From positions 124,001 through 188,000 of the forward strand of contig NZ_PIQJ01000001.1 of NCBI RefSeq assembly GCF_004214835.1: a stretch of 64,000 nt of DNA, written 5' to 3'. Position numbers and translations under genes: made by a program. Source of the DNA: Pseudidiomarina tainanensis. GTDB lineage: Bacteria; Pseudomonadota; Gammaproteobacteria; Enterobacterales; Alteromonadaceae. Of the stretch, positions 10,790 to 22,075 are shown piece by piece (the stretch's first letter is position 1; every line of letters begins with the position of its first letter). Below the pieces are notes generated by a model, which was not told the origin of the DNA, searched no databases, and saw nothing but the letters and a program-made list of their open reading frames with translations.

Positions 10790-11836
10790 ATGGATGCTGA
10801 AACCGCAACGACGTTACTGGCGCTTGCCAGTGCGCCGAGCAAACATCGGAAGTTTTTACGTAGCCTAAGTTCGTTTGAACAAATTTCAGCTCATGCGAAG
10901 TGGCCCGATGCGAATCTTGTTCCTGCTCGTATCGAGCGATTACGGCTATGGGCTGAGCAGCCCAATTGTTATGCTATTCATTTGCGTGACCCACGCTATC
11001 CAGAAACGTTACGACATATTCATGACCCACCGTTAGTGCTATTCGCGCAGGGTGACTTGAGTTGTTTGAATGCCATGAGTGTTGCCATTATTGGCAGTCG
11101 CAACGTGTCGCCAGTGGGGCAGCATACTGCGGATTATTTTGCGCGCGGTTTGGCGCGTTCAGGTTTGGTTGTCAGCAGTGGGCTTGCGCTGGGTATTGAT
11201 GGCGCTGCGCACCGTGGCGCTTTAGATGAAGGAAAAACTTTAGCGGTATTGGCAGCTGGCCCGGATGTTTACTACCCGTCGCGCAATCGGCAATTGCAGC
11301 AGCAAATCATGCAATCAGGATTAGTGGTGACTGAGTTTGCGCCAGGCACGCCGGCAAAACGTGATCATTTCCCCCGTCGAAATCGAATCTTAAGCGGACT
11401 TTCTCAATTAGTTCTCGTGATTGAGGCGAAACTTTATAGCGGTACGATGATCACGGCAGGGCTGGCGCAGGAGCAACAAAAAACAATTATGGCAGTACCC
11501 GGTTCAATCTGGGATGCGGCATTTACGGGGAGCTTTAAGTTATTGCAAGAAGGAGCCGGTATTGCAGTTTGTGTGAATGATATTCTCCATGAGTTGAATT
11601 TGCCAGAACTGCCCCCATCTCAATTGTCAGAAAAACATCATCAAATAAATTCGAAACGAAGCTTGGCAAACCGCCAATTGTTGGCTAATGTGGGATCAGA
11701 GGTCACTTCAATAGACACCATTGTGGCGCGCAGTGGACTGCCGGTTGCGATTGTTACAGAGCAGTTGGTGTTGTTAGAGCTTGAGGGCAGTGTGGTCTCA
11801 GTATCAGGCGGTTATATAAAAATGGGGAGGCGCTAA
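10790..11836 (+). CDS. dprA: DNA processing protein DprA (Smf)
   Basis: 348-residue DprA/Smf protein. The Rossmann-like core contains [31 protein letters not shown] and [12 protein letters not shown], the family signatures for single-stranded DNA binding and RecA loading during natural transformation. A C-terminal winged-helix-like region (about 285-348) follows. The start has CGGAGG 10 nt upstream. It is followed after 2 bp by smg. Whether the organism is competent cannot be judged from this gene alone, as dprA is also kept in non-transformable species. Confidence 0.95.
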   Translation: MDAETATTLLALASAPSKHRKFLRSLSSFEQISAHAKWPDANLVPARIERLRLWAEQPNCYAIHLRDPRYPETLRHIHDPPLVLFAQGDLSCLNAMSVAIIGSRNVSPVGQHTADYFARGLARSGLVVSSGLALGIDGAAHRGALDEGKTLAVLAAGPDVYYPSRNRQLQQQIMQSGLVVTEFAPGTPAKRDHFPRRNRILSGLSQLVLVIEAKLYSGTMITAGLAQEQQKTIMAVPGSIWDAAFTGSFKLLQEGAGIAVCVNDILHELNLPELPPSQLSEKHHQINSKRSLANRQLLANVGSEVTSIDTIVARSGLPVAIVTEQLVLLELEGSVVSVSGGYIKMGRR

Positions 11837-11838
11837 CG

Positions 11839-12312
11839 ATGTTTGATATCCTCATGTACTTGTTCGAGAACTATATACATTCGGACATGGAGGTTGTAGT
11901 TAACCACGACGAGCTAACTGACGAACTCACCCGCGCTGGTTTCCATCGCCAAGAGATTCATAAGGCACTCGCTTGGTTAGAACGCTTGGCTGACTTACAA
12001 GACAGCCATGCCTCACCGTATGTCAATAAGTCCGAGAGCAAAAGTACACGGGTCTTTACGGCCGATGAAGTTGCGCGACTGGATTGTGCCAGCCGTGGTT
12101 TTTTAATGTACCTAGAGAGCCTTGGGGTATTGGACTTCACAACTCGCGAAATGGTTATTGACCGAGTGATGGAGCTCGACACCCAACAGTTTACGCTCGA
12201 CGATTTGAAATGGGTTGTGCTGATGGTGCTGTTTAATGTACCAGGCCACGAAGACGCCTATGATCAAATGGAAGGCTTACTGTTTGAGGAACCCGAGGGT
12301 TTATTGCATTAA
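11839..12312 (+). CDS. smg: Smg family protein (DUF494)
   Basis: 157-residue member of the Smg/DUF494 family, recognised from its N terminus ([16 protein letters not shown]) and the acidic helical body. It lies directly after dprA with only 2 bp between them, the conserved position in gammaproteobacteria. GGAGG precedes the ATG. Molecular function is not established. It abuts yrdD with no spacer (stop immediately followed by ATG). Confidence 0.92.
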   Translation: MFDILMYLFENYIHSDMEVVVNHDELTDELTRAGFHRQEIHKALAWLERLADLQDSHASPYVNKSESKSTRVFTADEVARLDCASRGFLMYLESLGVLDFTTREMVIDRVMELDTQQFTLDDLKWVVLMVLFNVPGHEDAYDQMEGLLFEEPEGLLH

Positions 12313-12708
12313 ATGACCGATAACTTCTTGGAACCACAGTCGCTGGGCGTGCCTTGCCCCCGGTGTCAGCGCGATCTGCAACTTAAAAAGGGCCGTTATG
12401 GCTTGTTTGTTGGTTGTAGTGGTTATCCCGACTGCGATTATATGACGGCGGCTGATTTTGACCCTGGTACCGATGCACTTTGCCCAGTTTGCCAAACCGG
12501 TAAACTGGTGCAGAAAACGAGCCGTTTTGGTAACTCGTTTTACGCTTGTGACCATTTTCCTACATGCAAATACTCGGTGAACTTACCGCCCGTTTCCCAA
12601 CCTTGCCCAACCTGTCAATTTCCACTGCTATTGAAGAAGAAAACAGCAGCTGGCGAACGGCTGATTTGCGCAAATGATTCCTGTGATTACAAATCTTCGT
12701 TAAAATAG
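12313..12708 (+). CDS. yrdD: Topoisomerase-type C4 zinc-finger protein YrdD
   Basis: 131-residue protein built from three C4 zinc ribbons of the kind found at the C terminus of topoisomerase I: CPRC/C..C (about residues 15-38), CPVC/C..C (57-80) and CPTC/C..C (98-120). It starts at the base after the smg stop. E. coli has the equivalent YrdD in the smg-yrdD-tsaC cluster. Binding to single-stranded nucleic acid is likely by family; no catalytic domain is present. Confidence 0.9.
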   Translation: MTDNFLEPQSLGVPCPRCQRDLQLKKGRYGLFVGCSGYPDCDYMTAADFDPGTDALCPVCQTGKLVQKTSRFGNSFYACDHFPTCKYSVNLPPVSQPCPTCQFPLLLKKKTAAGERLICANDSCDYKSSLK

Positions 12709-12761
12709 CCCAACTTTCACGAATAATCCGGCATTTTGAAGTATTGGAAGAGACCACCGAC

Positions 12762-14650
<1,889 letters not shown>

Positions 14651-14652
<2 letters not shown>

Positions 14653-15475
14653 GGCGATATATACTGTCTTTGGGAATCCGATTGCGCATAGTTTATCACC
14701 CCAAATACACCAAGCCTTTGCTCAGCAGAGCGGGGTAGAACTGAATTACACGCGCAGTTTAACATCACAGGCTCGCTTTCGCCGAGCGGTTGCAGAGTTT
14801 TTTCGACATGGTGGTGCAGGCGCCAATGTCACCGTGCCATTTAAGCAACAAGCTTTTGAACTGGTCACTTATGTCACCGCGCGCGCACAACAAGCAGGTG
14901 CTGTGAACACTTTGGTGCCGTTAGGCTACGGCCAATTGCTTGGCGATAACACCGATGGAATTGGTCTGGTTCGTGATTTACAACGCAATTTAGGGCAGAC
15001 TCTTGCTCACCGCGATGTGGTTATTTTGGGAGCTGGCGGCGCGGCACGTGGCATCATTGCACCCTTGCTGGAGCAGGAGCCCAGTAGCTTAATCATTGCC
15101 AACCGCACTGAGGAAAAGGCCCAAATTTTGGTTGAACAGTTTGCCAACTCAAAACTTCAAGCGTGTCGCTTTTATGAATTAGCGATTCCAACCGGAGCGA
15201 TCGTGATTAATGCAACCAGCGCCAGTCTCGCTGGTGAGAAACTTCCCGTAGCACCCACCGAGTTAGCGCATGCTACCTGTGCTTACGACATGGTTTACGG
15301 CGCACAACCAACCGTATTTATGCAGCAAGCACAGCAAGCCGGCGTTTCAGTCATAAATGATGGATTAGGTATGCTGGTTGAACAAGCAGGCGCGGCATTT
15401 CAAATGTGGCATGAAGGCGCCGAACTAGATACGCAGAAAGTTATTCAGGAAATACGTGAAAGGCTCGTTGGTTGA
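14651..15475 (+). CDS. aroE: Shikimate dehydrogenase AroE
   Basis: 274-residue NADPH-dependent enzyme reducing 3-dehydroshikimate to shikimate. Seen: substrate-site motif FGNPIAHSLSPQIHQAF, the catalytic-Lys region VTVPFKQQAF, NADP fold GAGGAARGI with NRT, and the C-terminal NDGLGMLVEQA. The ATG at 14651 was chosen because GAAGGAAG precedes it by 6 nt and the N terminus matches the family. The ribosome site lies inside the opposing globin gene. hemF-aroE is the Pseudomonas order; here a globin gene is inserted between them. Confidence 0.95.
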
Positions 15476-15478
15476 CGT

Positions 15479-15814
15479 TTAGTCGCGCAAAACAATATCA
15501 GGACTGAGGTCGACGTCGCCCTCATGATTGACCGTGGCGAACTCACTGCCACGCCGAACTACCGCCGTTGGGCCGTCTTCGGTGTTACGAATAAAGGCTA
15601 AATCAAAGCCGAATTTTTGTAACTGATAAACCCCAAATTTTTGGTCCATCGACAATCGATCCCACCACTCCGACTGGTTCAGAGCAATGCGACGCCGCTC
15701 AAACTCCTCGAGTTGGCGCAGCTCATCTTTTGTCAACTTCATCGATTCTATTTCCATGGGGCCACGTTTGGTTAAGTATTCATCAGTAACAAGCATCATA
15801 TAGATAGTACTCAT
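15479..15814 (-). CDS. Hypothetical protein, 111 aa
   Basis: I do not recognise this family. It is a 111-residue soluble protein with a charged helical segment (KLTKDELRQLEEFERRRIAL) followed by WWDRLSMDQKFGVYQLQKFG and an acidic end (DVDLSPDIVLRD); there is no signal peptide, membrane segment or cysteine cluster. It converges with aroE, the stops being 3 bp apart. Several in-frame ATGs (at 15814, 15796 and 15757) lack a clear ribosome site, so the start is uncertain. Absence of frame breaks and protein-like composition support a real gene. Confidence 0.65.
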   Translation of the reverse strand: MSTIYMMLVTDEYLTKRGPMEIESMKLTKDELRQLEEFERRRIALNQSEWWDRLSMDQKFGVYQLQKFGFDLAFIRNTEDGPTAVVRRGSEFATVNHEGDVDLSPDIVLRD

Positions 15815-16299
15815 TCAACACTAGTTCAGATTGCTTTTGCAAGAACTATGACAAGCAGTATATAGAAAAAGTAAGACGATGTTGATTCCTTTTACGCATA
15901 TGGCTTTTTGATAACGCGCAAAAATTGTTCTAAGAAAATCGCATTTGGCACTAGCAATCGCCGATTAATGTGATAGTCTTCTATTTCGATTCAACGAGAA
16001 TTGACAGAGCACGCCGTTACCTTCCAAGTATGTGCTAAAAATCAGTTTCCACAACTGAACCAAAATAAAAATAAAACGCTGTCAGGGATTCAGACGTACT
16101 GCGAACCCCTTGTATTTCAAGACGTTTATCAAATCCAAGTCACCAGAGATCTAAGATCTTTCGCTGGTGGGTTTTGTCGTTTTCAACAGACTTATCCACA
16201 GCCTTTTCACAGTTTGCTCAACGGCGCCAAGTGGCGAAGATCGTGAACCTGTGGCATGCTACACAGCAATTCTTAGTCGCAAATTTTGAGATTGCATCC
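15815..16299. other. 485-bp intergenic region upstream of polA
   Basis: No convincing protein gene. A perfect -35-like TTGACA is at 16001-16006 but its -10 is weak. A GC-capped inverted repeat CACCAG...CTGGTG spans 16141-16169, with nested AGATC/GATCT, followed by a T-rich stretch (GGTTTTGTCGTTTT), which could be a transcript end. A perfect DnaA box is at 16192-16200. In-frame sequence upstream of polA could extend it by 42 codons, but those residues do not resemble known Pol I N termini. The polA promoter cannot be assigned with confidence. Confidence 0.5.
16192..16200 (+). promoter_or_regulatory. Perfect DnaA box (TTATCCACA)
   Basis: TTATCCACA matches the high-affinity DnaA consensus TTATNCACA exactly. 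Weaker similar stretches lie close by (CTTTTCACA at 16203-16211 and GTTTCCACA near 16045), so this may be a small cluster. It lies about 100 bp before polA. It may regulate polA or titrate DnaA; there is no AT-rich unwinding element or dnaA/rpmH context here, so it is not called an origin. Confidence 0.5.
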
Positions 16300-19077
16300 A
16301 TGGCAACAGCAACACCATCAGTACCCGAAAACCCGTTCATTCTCGTAGACGGTTCATCGTATTTATTTCGAGCATTTTATGCGCCCCCGCACTTGACCAA
16401 TTCGGCAGGTGAGCCGACGGGTGCAATATACGGTGTCGTCAACATGCTCAGAAGCCTTTTGAAAAAATATAAGCCGTCGCATATGGCGGTGGTGTTTGAT
16501 GCCAAGGGTACGACATTTCGCAATGAAATTTACGCTGAATACAAAGCTCATCGTCCGCCGATGCCTGACGATTTGCGTCAACAGATTGAACCGTTGCATC
16601 AAATCGTCAAAGCGCTCGGGCTTCCGCTACTGTGCATAGATGATGTTGAGGCCGATGATGTGATTGGCACTTTAGCCGAGCAAGCGGGAAAAGAGGGGCG
16701 ATTTACCCTAATTAGCACCGGCGATAAAGATATGGCGCAGTTAGTAAATGATCACGTCATGCTAATTAACACCATGACTGACACGTTATTGGATTATGAC
16801 GGTGTAGTGGCCAAGTATGGTGTGAAGCCAGAGCAGATGATTGATCTCCTGTCATTGATGGGAGACAGCTCAGATAATATTCCAGGATTGCCTAAAGTAG
16901 GCGAGAAGACAGCGTTAGCAATGTTACAAGGCATGGCGTCTATCGATGCGATGTTGGCGGACCCAGAGGCAATCGCTAAGTTGGATTTTCGTGGTGCGAA
17001 AACCATGCCTGATAAGCTTCGCGAAAATACGGATATTCTGTTGTTATCGCGCGAGTTGGCAACAATTAAACTCGATGTCCCGTTGGAATTGAGTCCTGAC
17101 CAGCTGACGATTCAGCCAGCGAATCGAGATGAGCTTATTCAGCTTTATAAACAGTGCGAATTCCGCCGTTGGCTAGCAGAAGTGATGGATGAAGGTGCGG
17201 TCACGGACCAAGTGTTGGGACACGAACAACCGACGGCGTCTAATAATGATACACCGGTGAGTCATGACGACTATGAAACGGTGACGACCGAAGCGCGTTT
17301 TAAGCACTGGTTGAAGGACCTAGAGCAAGCGGAATACTTCGCTTTTGACACTGAAACAACCAGCTTAAATTACATGGAAGCTGAACTTGTGGGTCTCTCG
17401 TTTGCTATCAAGCCTGGTCAAGCTTGTTACATTCCAGTCGCTCACGATTATCCTGGCGCGCCTGAGCAACTCGATCGTGCTTGGGTACTCGAACAATTGA
17501 AACCGCTACTTGAATCAAAGCAGCCGAAGTTAATTGGTCAAAACTTAAAATACGATAGCCATATACTGCGCCGTTACAACATTCGTGTGGGCGCCATTCA
17601 TAACGACACCATGCTGGCGTCGTATGTATTTAATAGTGTTGGCTCGCGTCACGATATGGACAGTTTGAGTTTGCAGTATTTAGGTCACAAAGCGATTTCG
17701 TTTGAAGACATTGCTGGCAAAGGCGCGAAGCAATTAACCTTTAATCAAATCGGCTTAGATCAAGCCGCCCCTTATGCGGCAGAAGATGCTGATGTCACTT
17801 TACAGCTGCATCACAAGCTTTGGCACGAAGTAAGCCAAGCGAAGTCGTTATTGAATGTTCTGCAAACCATTGAGCTGCCCTTATTACCGGTGCTGGTAGA
17901 TATGGAGCAGCGTGGGGTGCAAATTGACGCCCCGTTACTGGCAAAACAGAGTCATGAAATCGCAATGGAGCTGCAGCAGCTCGAGAAAAAAGCTTACGAC
18001 ATTGCTGGTGAGGAATTTAATCTGAGTTCAACCAAGCAATTACAGACGATTTTGTTCGACAAACTGCAATTACCAGTGCTGAAAAAAACGCCAAAGGGTG
18101 CACCTTCAACGGCCGAAGAGGTGTTACAAGAATTAGCACTCGATTATCCGCTACCGGATGTCATTATGCGTCATCGCGGATTGAGTAAACTGAAGTCAAC
18201 GTACACGGACAAGTTACCGAAAATGGTCAATCCGCGCACGCATCGCATCCATACCTCATATCACCAAGCAGTCACAGCGACCGGGCGGTTGTCATCGAGC
18301 GATCCGAACCTCCAGAACATTCCGATTCGTACTGAAGCGGGGCGCCGTGTTCGCCAGGCTTTTACTGCGCCGGCCGGTTATAAGATTATGGCGATTGACT
18401 ATAGCCAAATTGAGTTGCGCATTATGGCACATCTGTCGCAAGACCCAGCGCTGGTTGAAGCGTTCTCAAAAGGTAGAGACATTCACAAAGCGACAGCCTC
18501 AGAGGTGTTTGGTGTGGCATTAGAGCAGGTCACGAGTGAACAACGCCGCCGTGCCAAAGCGGTTAACTTTGGTCTGATTTACGGTATGTCTGCGTTTGGG
18601 CTTGCGCGTCAGCTCGATATTCCTCGCCAAGAAGCACAAGATTATATGGATAAATATTTTGACCGATTCCCGGGCGTATTGAAGTACATGGAAGACACCC
18701 GAGCGCAAGCGAAGCGTGACGGTTACGTTGAAACAATTTATGGGCGCCGTTTGCAACTTCCAGAGATTAAGTCGCAGAACGGGATGCGTCGTAAGGCGGC
18801 TGAGCGAGCGGCAATCAACGCACCTATGCAAGGAACAGCAGCTGATATTATTAAGCGCGCCATGATTGCTGTGGCGGACTACATTAATACACAGGTACCT
18901 AAAGAAGATGTGCATATGATCATGCAAGTGCACGATGAATTGGTTTTTGAAGTACGAGATGACAAAGTAACTGAATATCAGCAAAAGCTTGCCGAGATCA
19001 TGGAGCAAGCCGCGGAACTTAAAGTGCCGTTAATTGCCGAAGCAGGTGTTGGGAACAACTGGGACGAGGCGCACTAA
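16300..19077 (+). CDS. polA: DNA polymerase I
   Basis: 925-residue Pol I, essentially the length of E. coli PolA (928). Domains in order: 5'-3' exonuclease (about 1-300, [16 protein letters not shown] and [13 protein letters not shown]); an apparently active 3'-5' proofreading exonuclease (about 330-520, [26 protein letters not shown]); and the polymerase domain with motif [15 protein letters not shown], motif [15 protein letters not shown] and motif C VHDELVFE. The ATG at 16300 aligns with the E. coli start; the longer reading begins 126 bp earlier. The ribosome site is weak (TTGAG). polA followed by engB is conserved across gammaproteobacteria. Confidence 0.97.
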   Translation: MATATPSVPENPFILVDGSSYLFRAFYAPPHLTNSAGEPTGAIYGVVNMLRSLLKKYKPSHMAVVFDAKGTTFRNEIYAEYKAHRPPMPDDLRQQIEPLHQIVKALGLPLLCIDDVEADDVIGTLAEQAGKEGRFTLISTGDKDMAQLVNDHVMLINTMTDTLLDYDGVVAKYGVKPEQMIDLLSLMGDSSDNIPGLPKVGEKTALAMLQGMASIDAMLADPEAIAKLDFRGAKTMPDKLRENTDILLLSRELATIKLDVPLELSPDQLTIQPANRDELIQLYKQCEFRRWLAEVMDEGAVTDQVLGHEQPTASNNDTPVSHDDYETVTTEARFKHWLKDLEQAEYFAFDTETTSLNYMEAELVGLSFAIKPGQACYIPVAHDYPGAPEQLDRAWVLEQLKPLLESKQPKLIGQNLKYDSHILRRYNIRVGAIHNDTMLASYVFNSVGSRHDMDSLSLQYLGHKAISFEDIAGKGAKQLTFNQIGLDQAAPYAAEDADVTLQLHHKLWHEVSQAKSLLNVLQTIELPLLPVLVDMEQRGVQIDAPLLAKQSHEIAMELQQLEKKAYDIAGEEFNLSSTKQLQTILFDKLQLPVLKKTPKGAPSTAEEVLQELALDYPLPDVIMRHRGLSKLKSTYTDKLPKMVNPRTHRIHTSYHQAVTATGRLSSSDPNLQNIPIRTEAGRRVRQAFTAPAGYKIMAIDYSQIELRIMAHLSQDPALVEAFSKGRDIHKATASEVFGVALEQVTSEQRRRAKAVNFGLIYGMSAFGLARQLDIPRQEAQDYMDKYFDRFPGVLKYMEDTRAQAKRDGYVETIYGRRLQLPEIKSQNGMRRKAAERAAINAPMQGTAADIIKRAMIAVADYINTQVPKEDVHMIMQVHDELVFEVRDDKVTEYQQKLAEIMEQAAELKVPLIAEAGVGNNWDEAH

Positions 19078-19149
19078 AAATAATTTCAGAAAAATGAAAA
19101 TTTTTTTGAACTATTTTTTGAACAGCCAGTCTGAATCAGTGAAAGGCGC

Positions 19150-19245
19150 ATTAAACGAATCGAGTTCGTTTGTCATTACCTTTCTGAGATGTTCTCTCCC
19201 TGGATTGTAAGAACTTTTGCCCGGCTTCATGCCGGGCTTTTTCTT
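19150..19245 (+). ncRNA. spf: Candidate Spot 42-like small RNA
   Basis: The 180-bp gap after polA ends in a strong intrinsic terminator and contains GAGATGTTCTCTCC at 19186-19199. This resembles the AAGATGTTCTATC segment of E. coli Spot 42 as I remember it. The site is the expected one: spf lies between polA and engB in many gammaproteobacteria, with the same orientation as polA. The GUAGGG-type 5' end of E. coli Spot 42 is not visible and the promoter is unclear, so the 5' boundary is a guess. The alternative is that this is only the polA 3' UTR. Confidence 0.35.
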
Positions 19246-19247
19246 TC
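19219..19247 (+). terminator. Rho-independent terminator after polA
   Basis: Perfect 7-bp GC-rich stem GCCCGGC (19219-19225), loop TTCAT, GCCGGGC (19231-19237), then TTTTTCTTTCT. It ends transcripts from polA or from the candidate small RNA. It is not a terminator for the minus-strand exporter gene, because the other side lacks a T tract. Confidence 0.9.
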
Positions 19248-19261
19248 TATAGCCCAAACGT

Positions 19262-20173
19262 TTATGCGGTCGGTGCAACGCGAGGTTTTCGAGCGCGGCG
19301 ATTCGCAATAAATACACCCGCTAAAATAGCCGCCATGCCAACAGCGTGCTCAACCAAGAACGGCTCACCATCAATGACCCCGAGTATTAATGCAACAATC
19401 GGAATGAGATAAGTAACAGAGCTTGTGAATGTGGTATCTGTCACTTTTACGACGGTATTAAAAATTACCAATGCCATTGCCGTGCCGACAACACCGAGGA
19501 TTAAAATGGCCGAGAGCGAGAAGTATGCGTCGGGCTGGGTTCCGAGTTGCTCAATAAACGGTGTAGCGAATAGCAAATAAACTAATGCCGGAGGAGCCAC
19601 GAGAAACAGACTAACCCCAGTAATCGTGAGCGCGCCTAAATCAGGTATATGATGCTTAATCAGGTTAAGATTTATGCCGTAGCAAATCGTTGCCACAACA
19701 ATTAGCAAAGCGTAAGTATTGAATTGAAATTCACCACTCGCATTAGCGGTGATTAAAATAACTGTGCCTGCCAAGCCTATCAAAACCCCAATCCATTGCT
19801 GTACCACGACGATTTGATGAAAAACGAGTACGCCTATCAACAACGTGGCCAACGGAGTAAAGGTGTTAAGCACACCAGTCACACCGCTCGGTAGCTCTGT
19901 TTGAGCAAAAGCAAATAAAAAAGCCGGGATAAAACTACCCACTAAACCCACGGAAATGAGCTTAGGCCAGTGGTGACGTTGAACGGTTTTAAAGCGTTGC
20001 ATTAAAAACGGTAACAGCACAAAGCCCGCTGAGGCAATGCGAATAGCCGCGAGTTGATCAGGCCGAAATGCAATCAGACCTTTTTTGATCAAAATAAACG
20101 AGCTGCCCCAAATCATAGCGAGCAGCAATAGTAATAACCAAGCTTTTAATGGTGGCGTTTCATTCTGCTGCAT
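19262..20173 (-). CDS. EamA/DMT-family transporter
   Basis: 303-residue inner-membrane protein with ten predicted helices in two EamA repeats (about 10-140 and 155-290). The first helix reads [21 protein letters not shown], typical of drug/metabolite transporters of the RhaT/YdcZ superfamily. Substrate is unknown; relatives export amino acids or other metabolites. The ATG at 20173 is preferred because the longer reading runs through engB; it overlaps the engB stop by 14 bp, so the two are cotranscribed. Confidence 0.88.
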   Translation of the reverse strand: MQQNETPPLKAWLLLLLLAMIWGSSFILIKKGLIAFRPDQLAAIRIASAGFVLLPFLMQRFKTVQRHHWPKLISVGLVGSFIPAFLFAFAQTELPSGVTGVLNTFTPLATLLIGVLVFHQIVVVQQWIGVLIGLAGTVILITANASGEFQFNTYALLIVVATICYGINLNLIKHHIPDLGALTITGVSLFLVAPPALVYLLFATPFIEQLGTQPDAYFSLSAILILGVVGTAMALVIFNTVVKVTDTTFTSSVTYLIPIVALILGVIDGEPFLVEHAVGMAAILAGVFIANRRARKPRVAPTA

Positions 20174-20798
20174 CGGTGTTAACCGTTGCGTCTGCTGGCG
20201 TGTTGAGCCAGTTAGAGAGAATGACTTCAACTTGCGGAAGGCCGATTTTGTTGTGCGAGGAAAACATCTCTACTTGCACACCGTCACCAAACACCAGCGC
20301 TGCTTCGCGTGCTTGCAGTAACGTGCTTTTACGTTGGCTTGGCTTTAACTTGTCGGCTTTTGTCAGCAATACCAACACCGGAATACCGCAATCGGTTGCC
20401 CAATGCAGTAAATCCTGATCGGTATCACGGTACGGATGGCGGATATCCATCAATAATACGAGACCGCGCAGTGACTGACGTTTTTGTAAATATTCACTCA
20501 GAGCGAGGTTCCACTTTTCTTTCACCTCAAGTGGAACTTTGGCGTAGCCATAGCCTGGCAAATCGATTAAACGTTTATTCGGTTGCACCTCAAAAACGTT
20601 AATAAGCTGCGTTCGCCCCGGTGTTTTACTGGTGCGCGCGAGAGCTTTTTGGCGGGTGATGGTGTTTAATGCACTGGATTTCCCGGCATTCGAACGCCCC
20701 GCAAAAGCGATTTCGACCCCTGAATCTTCAGGCAATTGTCGAATATTTGCGGCACTCGTGATAAATTTTGTGGGCTGAAAGTTTAACGTGGTATTCAT
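20160..20798 (-). CDS. engB: Ribosome biogenesis GTP-binding protein EngB (YsxC/YihA)
   Basis: 212-residue TRAFAC GTPase needed for large-subunit assembly in the bacteria studied. Motifs: G1 [19 protein letters not shown] (G2), [10 protein letters not shown] (G3), TKADK (G4) and SSHNK near G5. The ATG at 20798 gives [16 protein letters not shown], aligning with E. coli YihA; the longer reading is rejected. It is divergent from cytochrome c4, the arrangement known from Pseudomonas. Confidence 0.95.
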   Translation of the reverse strand: MNTTLNFQPTKFITSAANIRQLPEDSGVEIAFAGRSNAGKSSALNTITRQKALARTSKTPGRTQLINVFEVQPNKRLIDLPGYGYAKVPLEVKEKWNLALSEYLQKRQSLRGLVLLMDIRHPYRDTDQDLLHWATDCGIPVLVLLTKADKLKPSQRKSTLLQAREAALVFGDGVQVEMFSSHNKIGLPQVEVILSNWLNTPADATVNTDAAE

Positions 20799-20914
20799 AA
20801 ACGTATTAGGCGACCTCATTTGAAACCACATAGTAGCATGATTAGACGTTTAATCCTTACAACTTTTGTGTAAAATAGCGTCTGTTACAACTACCCAGAG
20901 CAGAGATATCGATC

Positions 20915-21541
20915 ATGAAAAAAATCGCAATGTTCGTAGGCCTGTACCTTGGCTTAACTGGTATTGCCATGGCAGCAACTGGCGATGCGGAAGCAGGACA
21001 ACAGAAATCCGCAGTATGTGCTGCGTGTCACGGGCCGGATGGTAATGCGGCATCTGATATGTATCCGAAAATTGCTGGTCAGCACGAAAGCTACCTGTTG
21101 AAGCAGCTGAAAGATTATAAACTCGCTGCAGATACTGGCGGTGAGCAAGGTCGTGCTAACGCGATCATGCAGGGCCAAGTGATGATGCTCAGTGAACAAG
21201 ATATGGCTGACTTAGCGGCATATTTTGCGTCACAAGAAATGGAAGGTGGTGCAGCACCAGAAGACGTGATTGCTGCAGGTAAGAAATTGTTTGCAGCAGG
21301 CGATGAGTCTCGCGGTATCGCCGCTTGTGCAGCATGTCACGGTCCGCGCGGCGACGGCATGGCGTTAGCTAACTTCCCAAATATTTCAGGTCAACACGCT
21401 GCATATACCAAGCAACAGCTTGAATTATTCCGTAGTGGCGAGCGCGCTAACGACATGAACAATATGATGCGTGATGTAGCGAGCAAGCTAACCGATAAAG
21501 ATATCGAAATTTTATCTCAATATATTCAAGGCTTGTATTAA
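20915..21541 (+). CDS. Di-heme cytochrome c4
   Basis: 208-residue periplasmic cytochrome with a signal peptide (cleavage after AMA, residue 20) and two homologous cytochrome c domains, each with one CAACH heme site: C35/C38/H39 and C138/C141/H142. This is the cytochrome c4 pattern; these proteins carry electrons from the bc1 complex to cbb3-type terminal oxidases. A possible -10 (TAAAAT, 20871-20876) lies 40 bp before the ATG, with a weak -35. A terminator follows 14 bp after the stop. Confidence 0.93.
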   Translation: MKKIAMFVGLYLGLTGIAMAATGDAEAGQQKSAVCAACHGPDGNAASDMYPKIAGQHESYLLKQLKDYKLAADTGGEQGRANAIMQGQVMMLSEQDMADLAAYFASQEMEGGAAPEDVIAAGKKLFAAGDESRGIAACAACHGPRGDGMALANFPNISGQHAAYTKQQLELFRSGERANDMNNMMRDVASKLTDKDIEILSQYIQGLY

Positions 21542-21554
21542 TCAAGCGATTAGA

Positions 21555-21580
21555 AAGGCAGCGAAAGCTGCCTTTTTTGT
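21555..21580 (+). terminator. Rho-independent terminator of cytochrome c4
   Basis: AAGGCAGC (21555-21562), tetraloop GAAA, GCTGCCTT (21567-21574), continuing into TTTTTTG. A classic intrinsic terminator, 14 bp after the cytochrome c4 stop. It isolates cytochrome c4 transcription from the small RNA candidate downstream. Confidence 0.92.
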
Positions 21581-21598
21581 TTTTTTGTTGCAAAAAAA

Positions 21599-21616
21599 TG
21601 TAAGAAAATCCTTTGA
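21599..21616 (+). promoter_or_regulatory. GacA/UvrY-like upstream activating sequence
   Basis: TGTAAG-AAAATC-CTTTGA matches the left half of the GacA-type box TGTAAG-N6-CTTACA exactly, and the right half at four of six bases, with exact spacing. Such boxes drive csrB/rsmY-type small RNA genes. It lies about 80 bp before the presumed 5' end of the RNA listed next. Confidence 0.5.
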
Positions 21617-21689
21617 AAATAGTGGGTTTGTCTAAAAAGTTATAAAGATTTTTGTTTTTAGAACATAATAATCATTGATAATTCGGCAC

Positions 21690-21984
21690 GAATCAGTACT
21701 CTGAATGCCATTGGATTTTCTGGAAGCCACATATTATAAGGCTTCGCCAGTAATCAGATTTAAAATCCAGGGAATAACAACACGGCCAGGAGGCCGACTT
21801 TTAACCAAGCAGAATAAAAATAATAGAGCTCGGTTAATGCGCATAGATAATAACAATAATAATAAAAGACTCACGGACGTTATAATTAAAAACATGGAAG
21901 ATAATGACAACCGTTCTCGAAATCGCACGTGCGCTGTGTGAAAGAATGAGAATAAATCAGGCGATGGCAACATCGCCTTTTTTA
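21690..21984 (+). ncRNA. Candidate Csr/Rsm-family (CsrA-sponge) small RNA
   Basis: No credible protein gene lies between cytochrome c4 and yihI, but the stretch ends in its own strong terminator. It contains six GGA trinucleotides (21713, 21722, 21771, 21789, 21875, 21896). One of these sits in a perfect hairpin CGGCC-AGGA-GGCCG (21783-21796), the ideal CsrA-binding loop. A GacA-like box lies upstream. In E. coli csrC occupies the corresponding place between yihA (engB) and yihI. GGA number alone is close to chance, so the case rests on the combination. The 5' end is estimated from a weak -10 (GATAAT, 21677-21682). Confidence 0.55.
21959..21984 (+). terminator. Rho-independent terminator of the small RNA candidate
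   Basis: AGGCGATG (21959-21966), loop GCAA, CATCGCCT (21971-21978) and a run of seven T. It has no protein gene directly upstream, which implies a non-coding transcript. yihI starts 92 bp further on. Confidence 0.9.
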
Positions 21985-22075
21985 TTGCCTGCTAGATCAG
22001 TTAAACTATACGAGACGTTTGCAAGCATAATAAGCTTAAGCCAACGTATTCAATTTAACTGTTCTGGAAACACAC

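Noticed and set aside
16174-16299. 42-codon N-terminal extension of polA
   Set aside because: The extra residues do not match any Pol I N terminus, and they overlap the DnaA box and the hairpin; the ATG at 16300 aligns with E. coli PolA.
21705-21941. Plus-strand reading frame of 78 codons between cytochrome c4 and yihI
   Set aside because: Low-complexity Asn run, no ribosome site, no resemblance to a protein family, and it lies inside the small RNA candidate.
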